From Apoderus coryli (taxonomy: Eukaryota; Arthropoda; Insecta; Coleoptera; Attelabidae): a stretch of DNA of 64,000 bases. The stretch lies in assembly GCA_911728435.2 (NCBI GenBank), contig OU452203.1:17133651-17197650 (forward strand). The letters run 5' to 3'. Positions 39,331-49,307 of the stretch are shown in pieces. Both the position numbers and the translations under genes were made by a program. A model generated the notes under the pieces. That model did no database searches. It was not told the DNA's origin and saw only the letters and a list, made by a program, of their open reading frames with translations. Numbering within the stretch: the stretch's first letter is position 1; each line of letters opens with the position of its first letter.

Positions 39331-40422
39331 GATATTGTAAATTCAATGTAGTAATAAGAATACTGTAAAAACACTGAGATATTATACACTCCTCACCACA
39401 CTGTGAAAAAATCAGACCGTTTTAAACTGTTTCAACATTAATTTTTCGAATAAACTAAAAGCTTAACAACATAATAATTAACAGTTTTTATATTTTAAGC
39501 AAGCAACATAACACATTTGTGTTATATTTGTCATTTGTCTGTCAGTGACAAGTGACAATGCTAATAACTAATACTGTCAACTTCACTAGTCACTTTTTCT
39601 TTTCTTTTGGCCACTTGCTTTATTAAGCATTGGTCATAAATACTCCCTATTTACTATTTTTAACTCGTCCCTTGCCAGTTTTCACACATCTACACGACAC
39701 CATTGTCTTTATTAAAGACAATGACGACACTCAAAACGCATATATATTCGGTAATTCGGTACTTTCTACAAGGGATATTAGCTGGTCTGTGACATGATCA
39801 CCTACTAGACTTACATTTAATATAAAAGGAACGTTAAACTGTCAAAATTATCATTGGCTATGACATATTTTGAAGATAATTTCTCAATTAGGTCAAACTC
39901 TCAACTGTAGACATAAGTTTCAATAGTGATATTTGGTTATAGTGCAACCATAAATTGAGTTTTTAAGTAAACGTAACCTCCACCTAAGGGAGATGAGTGG
40001 TAATTGATATAAAAGGAAAAACAGATATCCGATTAAGTTAAACGATAATCATTGTTTGAAGTTGAGGTTAAATATTATAGCAAAAGCATTTTCCCCACTT
40101 TAAGTACTAACCAGTTTGACATTAAAATTCAGCTGACAAATCTAGAGTTGCACATTTTAAGACTGTAAAGTTGGTACTACTGACTGAATGAATCAGATGC
40201 AAGTGGCCATAACTGACAAAGAAAGAAAAGTTGGTACTATCTGTCAATTTTATGTCAAAATTTAACTTCATTTAACTTTTAACCGTTGTTGGTATTTTAA
40301 ACTGCCGCTTTTAAAAGTATTATTTACATTTTCATTTTGTTCTAGTGTTAAAAGGGAGAATATATAATTTTGTGTATATTGTTGTTATTTAAAATACTAA
40401 TCAGTACGCTAGTAAATAAAAC
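39331..40422. promoter_or_regulatory. Head-to-head promoter interval of IWS1 and tumbleweed
   Basis: The two start codons point away from each other across 1,092 nt. The interval includes a 23-bp perfect palindrome (39701-39723) flanked by direct repeats ACGACAC (39694-39700 and 39724-39730). It also has a duplicated AAAGTTGGTACTA block about 60 nt apart (near 40166 and 40227) on the tumbleweed side. No clear TATA box was chosen; many insect housekeeping promoters lack one. Confidence 0.55.
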
Positions 40423-43400
40423 ATGAGTACAAATACTCCATTCAGACAGCAAATGCGTCCACCGCAGACCCCAAAAACTGTACCAACAAAGCGTACGATA
40501 TCAGACAGTGACGATAGTGTCTCATCAAGCAATCATTCAGAAGGTTCTGCTTCCTCAAATAACAGCAACAGTCTCTCAATAGTAGCAGAGTTCGATGATT
40601 TAATGCGTTTAATCAAACCTGTCGTAAACAGCACCATCGAAGAAAGATTCTATTTGTTTGCAGAAGAATGTCTTAATGTTTGGGAAAAATGCATTGAAGC
40701 GACACAGGAATGTAAGCGATTACAAAATGAGTTGGATTTGAGAACACGAGAAGTTAGTGAGGTTGATTTGAAGCTTTGTAGGGCTAGAGATTATTTGGAT
40801 GAGGAACGTAAAAGGTGTCACCGAATACAGAAGGATAAAAATGAACTTGTAAGTTTATTAAATGATTAGTTTTATTACATAAGCAGTAAAAGTAAAATAT
40901 GTAGCTAACATATGGTACTGTCTTTAAAATGTCTGTTGGTACCTATACTTTACTGCATAAGTATATGTGTGTAATGCCTTGAAAATAAAAATATTTATAG
41001 GTCAGTCAGCTAGTAGGTTCCTTCAAAAATTGCTGGTTTGCTAGGCAATTTTAGAGTATTGCAATGCTATTTGGGGATTAGGTACATAATTTCAAGGTTA
41101 TTAAACTTGTGAAAAAATTCGGGAGACTTTTCTTTTTTTTTTTAATTGTTATTAAATTTCTAAACGAGCTATTAAGTATTCCATATAAGTATAACTTAGA
41201 AGTTTATTCTTAATGATCTGCTTAATGTTTCTAATAATAGTAACCCATCATAGTACTTGATCTCACGTGTAAGGATTGAGCCGTTTCTATGTGTGAGTAA
41301 TCAACAGCCGGGAAACATGTGACGGCTCAATAAGAGAGGGATATCAAGACTTTTCAAGGTGTCTTATATAACACCGTTAAATTTATGGTTTGAACCAGTT
41401 CTTTTTAAGATCTATAGGAAGAGTTTCGTTATCATCTGTCTGGTTGTGTGCCTTTATTACATTAACATACCATAATTGCGTTATTGTTAAGTTTTATCAA
41501 ATAATATTCAAGATACCTGAGATTTATTTTTTTCTTGATTTTGTTAGGAACAACAATTAGATAAAGTACGCGAACTTTTGCTTGGCGATAGACACAAATT
41601 GACAGATGACACCAGAGAGAAATTATCGTTTTTAAATCGAATTCCTAACCAGTACGATTGTAGGAATTTTGGTGGAAACAATAAGCACCTAAGTGCTATT
41701 CAGGAAATAAACTCAACTGGTAAGTTATTAATTTTTAAATAGTTACCTAGTTGATTTTAGTGTTACTTAAGTACTTACACTATCCCCGGAAAGATACATT
41801 CTAGGCTGGGATCAACATAACATATGCAAACTATCAACAAATTGTCTGTATTTATTTGTTCAACATCTGCACGTACTCATCTACATTATACACCATTGTA
41901 ATTACATTCAAATACTACACTCGACATAAATAGAACTATACAAACAACAAAACAAAAATGATAACAGCAGCGTTCACCTAAGTAAAGGAACTCTCTTCAA
42001 CTCATTAGATGCCTTATTAAAATTATATCGAATTTTTGTATTGCACTGTTTATACTGGTCAATCGTTGTGTTCAAGGGTGATATTATATGTATTTGTAAT
42101 AGCAACACAATTTTGAAGTCTCCTAAACTATCTATAAAATTACAATTTCTATATCTAATATTCGTATCAACAAAGAATATAAGCAATATAGCGTGATTAG
42201 TAGTTCTCTGTTACAATAATACATAATTAAACATCTTCAAAATTATGTGTTTCACAAGGCAGAAAAGCAGATTGAATGCCTTGGCTGCTTTCCTAGCCTC
42301 GGCTACACCAGCCGCGGCATCAAATCTGGCACTTTAATAAATCCTTAATATATTCTGAATAAATATAATTTTATGAAAATGTGGGTGTTCTAGTAGTTCT
42401 ATTTTAATTCCTGGAGATATTAAAAAATAAATAGACAATGTTTTTGATGTAAAGTGGCATCTTCTGTGAAGATATAACATCTAATATTAATTTGTGTCTA
42501 CTTTTATTTATTCAGGATCATTACTATCAGACTATAGTATATCAAAATCTGGTGATGAATTAGAAGACACTAGACCACCACAATATCACAAAGACCATCT
42601 GTATCAAAACAAATTCAATAATAATGGACCAACATCAACTTCCTCTGAACCAGAACGCAAGAAACGACGATCGAGTAATTTTGTTGAGGTCAGTAAGGTT
42701 ATAAAGGAGTTTTTTTTATTGATAAATGAAAACGATTTGTCTTCAATCATTTTCAGATTAGCCAAACTGATACGGTTAGGGCTACCACTACAGTTCTCGT
42801 GTCAAAAGATGGACCGATTACCGCTACGTCTATTATTGAATCCATACCTCATAAGGGCGATCCACATGTTGATCATGTAAGTAGCAAAAATTTACTGCAT
42901 TCATTTGAGAACCAATACACACACGAAAGCTAGATGATTTTTATGTCTCACTATAGGATAATGGAATGTCTTCGGCAAATATTATGCCAAGTGCCCCACC
43001 CTCAGATCTTGTGTTGGAACATTGGGGGAATTTGAGTCCGAAGAAACCGCCTCGTACTCATTTGCATCCAAGCAGTCATAGCCAAAATCAGCGCCAGCAT
43101 TCATTACAAGTGAAAACTATTGTGATGCCGGAAGTGTGTGTCTGCTGCGAAAAACGCATTAAGTTCGGAAAGAACGCAATCAAATGTAAGGAGTGTCGAT
43201 CGATATGTCATGCGGAATGTAAGGATAAGTTGGTGCTGCCCTGTGTGCCCTTACCGAATACACCAAATTGTAAAAATTCCGTGGTAAGTGTATTTTATTT
43301 TTAATAATAAAGTGTACAAACGGTTAAGCAATGCAGGATAACTTTTTTAGTAAATTAGATTGAAACAGATACAAATAAAAGTAACTTCGTTACAAAACCT

Positions 43401-45403
43401 CCACGCGCGTTTCGCCAACACTGTTAGCGTCCTCAGGAGATATTAATCAACGCCAAAGATTCTATGCATCGATCATGTGCAAATTAGACTCACTTGTTTC
43501 TGAAAACGATCGATCACATGAACTCGGGTCAGCGGCTGAATGCTCCTCTACATCCTCACGCTCTTCACTCGGTTGTTTTCAATCAACTCTAAACCATTTC
43601 CAACCTATTTGAAGAAATACGATGCACCTAAAGCGATGGACCTTACGCCTAATTACATTTGAGTAATGAAAGTAGTTATTCTTCTTGATGGCACCACTAT
43701 TACATTCTTGATACATTAATTTACTGAAATAAAACCTGTCTTCAATTGTATGCTTATGTTCAATTATTTTTAGGGGAATATCAGTGACTATGCTCCATCT
43801 ACATCGCCAATGGTGCCAGCTTTAATAGTTCACTGTATCAACGAGATTGAATGTCGCGGTCTCACAGAAATCGGTCTTTATCGAGTACCAGGGTCTGAAA
43901 AAGAGGTTAAGAATTTAAAAGTAAGTGGACATTTATAAATACTTTCTGTTATGTCCAACAATATTTTAACTGTCTTTAGGAGTAATTATTATTCCTTCAA
44001 AGATCGGTCACTTTAAAGACATATAATCTAACATTGGTTTCAGGAAAGATTTCTTAAAAGCAAAGGAACTCCAGCACTTGGTCAACTTGACGTTCATGTT
44101 ATTTGCGGATGTATTAAAGATTTCTTACGTTCTCTTAACGAACCAATAATACCGCATAATGTTTGGAAAGATTTCGTGCAAGCAGTTGAAGCAAATGATC
44201 CACAAGATATCGCACCTGCTTTGTATGAATGTATTGCACAGTTGCCACAAGCTAACAGAGATACAATGGCGTTTTTAATGATGCATCTACAAAGGTAAGA
44301 AGTTAACTAGAGTGTTGCCCAATTAGATTTTTTAAATTTGTTGGAGTGGACAAGTTATAATTTTCTTTTAAAACTCGGGAGAAATTGGAGATCTTAATCG
44401 TACCGAAAGCAACATATGGGATATTCTGAATTGGTGCTCAATAGTCTTATTTGAGGAACAAAACAAAACAGCATCATTTTAGTATTTTGATCCTTGATTT
44501 TTCGAGAAACGTTCAAACTATGTTAAATAGAAAGTGCCTCAGCTTTAGAAGTTGGTTCATATTCATGGAAGTTGATTTCCCAACTTAAGATTCTAAGTAC
44601 ATTGCGAGTTAAACTCTTCTTTTAAGAAAAATCACAGCATTCCTAGTTTATTCCGAAACTCTATGATGGTTGTCGGCAACAATTCCGCTCTGAAACGATA
44701 TTAAATCAAATATGAATGCAATTTTTTCTCCAAAACTATTCTCCCTTTCAAACCTATACATATATCTTAAGAAAATGCACGATTTTTCCTAAAAATCGAG
44801 GTTTGCTTTCGGAAGCTCCAGGTTTTCCATAAATACTCCCGAGTTTACAGCTTTATTTGAATTTGTTTTTATAGAATAGCTGTAGCAAAGGAATGTAAAA
44901 TGCCTGCAGAGAATTTAGCACGTGTTTTTGGACCGACCATTGTCGGTTTCTCTTCGGAAGAACCATCTCTCAATACTTTGTTGATAGAGACTAAAAAACA
45001 AGTAGCGGTAAGACTATACCAATAACTTTCAACAGTTTTTCAATGTAACGTTTTTCTTCTTTTTTGTTGTAATTAACAGGTAGTTCGCAATTTGTTGGAA
45101 ATACCTTCAGAATTTTGGAAAAGCTTCATTAATGTGTCCTTACAACCTACAACTGGGAAATTGCAGCAAACTCCAAGCAAGGAATCGTTATTTCAACAGA
45201 CTGGTAGATTCTTATCCTCTAGTTCGGTAAAGTAAGTCGATAATCTTTTACGATATATTTTTAATAGATGACTGTCATTACTAGATTTGTTTTTATTGAT
45301 TGAAAGGAATTTTGTTGATATTGTTAAATTTTAAATATCTAATTACAGAAATGCAAAGAGACCGAAATTATTCGCCACCCCACCGATTTTGAACGGACAA
45401 TAG
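40423..45403 (+). CDS. tum: Tumbleweed / RacGAP50C (RACGAP1, MgcRacGAP), ten exons
   Basis: Exons: 40423-40848, 41548-41719, 42516-42688, 42757-42876, 42957-43283, 43774-43920, 44044-44294, 44875-45007, 45080-45231, 45349-45403. Phases agree, giving 651 aa (human RACGAP1 is 632). It is the GAP subunit of centralspindlin: it pairs with kinesin-6 (Pavarotti/MKLP1) at the central spindle and activates Pebble/ECT2 for cytokinesis. A coiled coil lies at about 55-160. A textbook C1 zinc domain spans about 345-393, with H345, C358, C361, C374, C377, H382, C385 and C393 at exact spacing. A RhoGAP domain covers about 415-590, with the GLYRVPGS arginine finger at R443. The tail ends KRPKLFATPPILNGQ. 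The ATG at 40423 follows AAAC. Exon 3 has an alternative in-frame donor 12 nt downstream. The neighbour IWS1 is divergent. Confidence 0.95.
43390..43446 (-). ncRNA. Hammerhead-ribozyme-like motif within an intronic repeat
   Basis: Read on the minus strand: a CUC strand, then CUGAGGA, then stem GCUAAC/GUUGGC with an AGU loop, then GAA, then a short self-pairing ACGCGCGU, then G and GAG, which pairs back with CUC. This is the order of a type I hammerhead (stem I, CUGANGA, stem II, GAA, short stem III, cleavage site). Two departures argue against activity: one extra C between CUGAGGA and stem II, and G rather than A/C/U at the cleavage position. It is probably a decayed retroelement end inside the tumbleweed intron. 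Confidence 0.4.
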
Positions 45404-45605
45404 ATACTTAATTTTATAAATATTTTTGTATTTTGATTATACATTTATACATTTTTTCTAGTGCTTGCTATATAATGTGTTTGTTTTGTTTTTTTTTTCA
45501 TAATTATTAATAATCAGTATTTATATTTTTGTAAAATACATTTAATTATATTAAGTAATATGACTTTGTATTTTTTGACCACTTTTTCTTGGCAGCATTA
45601 ATATA

Positions 45606-45611
45606 AATAAA
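45606..45611 (+). terminator. Probable polyadenylation signal of tumbleweed
   Basis: AATAAA lies 203 nt after the tumbleweed stop, in AT-rich 3' UTR-like sequence. Confidence 0.4.
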
Positions 45612-47481
45612 GCAAACGGTTTAAATAAATTAATTTATGTAAGATACATAAAAAGGTAAGTGATTATTATTAATCTAGTGTTCGAAATCCATGTGGGTCA
45701 ATACAGTCTGACGTTTCGGTCGCAGTTATATTAATAATTATTTGTCAATCTGCAAAAATGGTTTCTATAACGAATGTTGTATTTGTTATTCTGTAATACT
45801 GTTTCAAGTTTGAGCACGTCGCGTCTTCTGGAACTTCAGATATTTTACCAAAACAAACTACGTGTTACTATCTTTAACGTTGTAGAGTTTTATTGAAAGA
45901 TATTTATTTCGTGTCACCTATTGCGTTTTGCAGGCTTACTTTGTTTTTTTAATACATGGAGTATTTAATACGACTGGAAATATATTTTACGAGCAAAAAA
46001 AACAGGTGCATTTTCAAAATGCTCCATTCATCATCTATCAATGGATCACGAGGCAAATAAAACTACAATTATTCTATAATTATTCCTTTCTTTATTTACA
46101 TTTTTATGTTATAAATAATATGAATAATTAATTCAATTACCCAGATTTTCGTTAAAATTATAAATTATTACTATGGTAATAAGTGATTAAGTTACTACAC
46201 TATCTTAAAATTAATTTAAAGAGACATTATTAACATGGCCTTTTATTCTTACTCTAATTAATGAACTACATAGTACAATTTTAAATATTTAATTTAAATA
46301 TATAGTCTTAAAAAAGAGATCAATACTTAATGATTATGATAATTACAGAAAAGAAAGTTTTTTATTAACAGGAATTTTCGCAGATTAGTAGTTTTTCTGT
46401 TTTGCGATATACTCCTTGAGGTGCCAGTCTATAGGTGGACTTAATACATTCAAATAATCAATTTTCCATACGGAACTGATAAATAATGTGCTTATTTTTT
46501 AAAATTTTAGTCACTAATTATTTATTTTATACGTCTATTCAAAATTATAAAGACAATGCTACATTATGCATGCTTTAACATTGTAATAAGCAGAATACAT
46601 AATAATATGATAGTATGGTACATAATTATTTAACTGTCTTTTCTTGGGTGCAATACCCCTTTATTTTCATTTATTTATTCATTTCTTAGAGGCATACGTA
46701 TAATACAAACATTGTAGTTTGTAGAGAAACCTAATAAGGTACAGACTGACAGAACTTTAGTAAATATTTTTTTAACTACGAGCACAATTTGAAACTACGA
46801 TTAAATAAATTACAATAAATCTATATCCATGAAATGTTTTTAGGATCGCTAGGATAGCCATTAGCGGATTGTTTTTCTAAAACCAAAGCTGGGACTATTC
46901 ATGCCGTCTATTTCGAGTTCATATGTTTTAATTTCTTGAAAATAACAGAAATTAATAAAAAAAATGTTGCAAAAAGACCTCAATAAAATATGAAATTTGT
47001 AGAATCTCATTTTCAATAAGTTTTTTTCTTTCACCATATTGGTAACAGCTAGCTAACGGTAATACATTTTTCATTGTGACTACAAATGATACAGTGCTTC
47101 ATCGCTCCTCTGTCATTGTTGGCACACTGCCAGGCTCTAAATCATGTGACCAACATGGAACACTACAAAATACGGTAAGCCCCTGTTTTTTCAAATTATT
47201 GGATTTGGAATAGTTTTCAAAAGTTGCCTTTTGTTGTTTTAAATATTCTAGATTTTTTGGTTGTGTGGCGTCTTTTGCCCTCTACCGAAACTTAAAAATT
47301 ACAAAAAAAATAGATAAAAATGTTGAAATAACGTTCAATATTTTGGAATTGACAATACCAAAGGTATCAGCCATGAAAGTTTAAAAGAATAAGATGTTTA
47401 GGTTCCATTTTTTCTGGTCATACAATCTGTGCTTCCTGATCTGCCAAGAACCTTTGTAAAAATTACAGTAACTTGGAAAAT

Positions 47482-47713
47482 TTAGTTGCGGTAGGATGCG
47501 ATGGCACAGTAATCAATACGGGTCTAAAAAATGGAGTCATAATTGGGTAGTCCCCTAGAATGGTTTATCTGTCAACGTCACTGCAACGAACTACCATTAG
47601 GACATCTCTTCCAACATCTTGGCGGTAAAACAACAGATCCTGCTCGGCTTTCTGTTGTTGAACAAAAGAAACGAGATAATTTCATTAAAGTTTCAATAGA
47701 ATCGCGTAAATGA
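47482..47713 (+). pseudogene. Frameshifted element protein fragment (GCDGT…NELPL type)
   Basis: One frame reads LVAVGCDGTVINTGLKNGV. After a one-base shift and a small deletion, the next gives SPLEWFICQRHCNELPLGHL, then FQHLGGKTTDPARLS. Proteins with GCDGT-x-x-NTG followed by W-F-x-C-x-x-H-x-NELP-x-x-x-LF occur in many copies in insect and cnidarian genomes and behave like transposon proteins; I know no assigned enzyme activity. It lies between inverted repeats, which suggests that it was that element's own gene. Confidence 0.6.
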
Positions 47714-48029
47714 ATGCCACAATTCCAAAGTAAAAAGGATTTTCAACAGTAATTTGAATTACGGATGAGGGTGGGTGGGATGGAACTCGCTGAGCAGTCA
47801 CCTCCTCGTGGTGAGTTCTGGGTTGTTTATAAAGAAACAAGCAAAGAACTGCTCTAACATTTTGGAAACTTCGAAAAAATCTAATGTATTTCAGAAACGG
47901 TAGACGGCAGAATATTATCGCAATAAAAAAGTTGCAAATAAAATTTATCTTACTACTAAATTTAATTTTAATTATTATTTTTGTTATTTTTAATTGTTTG
48001 CTTTATAATTGAATTTAATTTATTTTTGT

Positions 48030-48108
48030 TAAAAATGGGTTAAGAGTGAATGGCCATTGGGTTAGACTTTGTCTAATAAAGACGTTTATTATTATTATTA
48101 TATTAAAC
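48030..48108 (+). mobile_element. LINE 3' tail with TTA repeats
   Basis: The sequence TTAGACTTTGTCTAATAAAG is followed within a few bases by (TTA)n. The pattern matches the LINE end at 51518-51540 and the tail near 26010. It sits inside the inverted-repeat element, so it inserted later. Confidence 0.5.
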
Positions 48109-48837
48109 AAAAAACAACAATTTTGAACCCTGGTAGAGGGCAAAAGTCATGACACAATCAAAAACTGTAAATAAGAATTCAGTTTGTTTCGTAAAAAGAC
48201 AACTTTTTGTCGCTATTCCAAATTCATTTTTGAATTGCCCTTTTTTCGGCCCACCCTACTACAAAGGTAGATACTTACAAGTTGTCAAATAACGATACTA
48301 ATGTTTCTGCAGAAGAAGTACGCATGCACCACAGGCGAAAGACTCGCATAGATGCATAAATTGTCGGTAAAAAAATCATTCTGCCGATGGCCGTAATTTG
48401 TATGTTTTGTTTTGCAAGAAATATGAATAATGTAATAATATCAGTACCACCACTCCCAGACATTCTGAAACACCATGTATATATGAAAACATTGTTTTTA
48501 CAAAATCTATTTTGAATCATTAGACTTTTATTTGGTTAATTTTACCCCAAACATCAAATTAAAAAGTAAAGGGGGACCATTTAGCTGTGAACACTGACAA
48601 TAATTGCTGTTAGATTTGCAACCAAAACATGTAATTGATTTCGCTTCTTAAAAAGAAGTTTAGGGCAATTTATACAAATTGGACTGTGTTCATTTAATGC
48701 CGGAGTATGTGTGCGAGAAAATGATGCCTAAACGTCCCACGGTTGAACAAAAAGAAGCTTCAGCTTAAATGGTTTCTATACTAACTTTCAATGCGACTGA
48801 AATTGACCCAAACTTTTTGTGAAACTTGATAGGGAGT

Positions 48838-49145
48838 AATGATTCTTGGTTTATCAGTTATACGATCCACAAAATAAACGCCAATCCAAATCAGACTTGA
48901 AAGTTACCTTGAGATTCTTGCTCAACTTTGTGAAAGACTAACGCAAAAATAACTCGAATTGGGTTCTTGTGAGTACCTATTGTTTGTTAATAGGTTTCTA
49001 GTCACTTTATTTGCACCATCTCTTTCAAGGCTTCACTAGAAGGAATTATATTTATATTTTATTCCGTTGAAGCTGCCAAAGAAAGAGCGGCACGCGTGAT
49101 GAATAAGCTCACGGAATACTTCGATGAGCTTTGTAAGGGGGTATG
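48838..49145 (+). pseudogene. Mariner-like transposase scraps
   Basis: Around 48841 one frame gives DSWFISYTIHK and the overlapping frame YQLYDPQNKRQSKSDLKVT. This resembles the mariner block DES/DSW-x-x-x-YDP-x-x-K-x-QS…K that contains the second catalytic Asp. A further open stretch at about 49070-49138 (EAAKERAARVMNKLTEYF) may be its C-terminal part. Frames are broken and the assignment is tentative. Confidence 0.4.
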
Positions 49146-49307
49146 TATTAAAACTTTTTTACATCAATAGTCTCGTTATTTTTTAGCCACACCCCGCATT
49201 GATTTATTACTCTTTAAGTAAATAATAATATGTATTGTCATTCTAAGAACGGTTTTTGCATAAGTATTAAGTATTATATTATAGGTAATATCTTCTTAAT
49301 ATGGTAT

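Larger units (their letters stand above)
47195..48245 (+). mobile_element. Decayed DNA transposon with about 110-bp inverted ends
   Basis: The left end (47195-47300) and the right end (48120-48245, inverted) share blocks such as TTTGGAATAG, TGTGTGGCGTCTTTTGCC-like sequence and GCCCTCTACC. Between them lie the dead coding fragment at 47482-47713 and a later LINE tail. The outer right end, read inward, begins like GGGTGGGCCGAAAAAAG. No clear target duplication was seen. Confidence 0.55.
45404..49307. other. Mobile-element-rich space between tumbleweed and the right-hand gene
   Basis: 45404-47190 holds the tumbleweed 3' UTR and plain AT-rich sequence, in which nothing else stands out. From 47195 rightward lie an inverted-repeat element with a dead coding fragment, a LINE tail and mariner-like scraps. 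No intact host exon was found. Confidence 0.5.
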
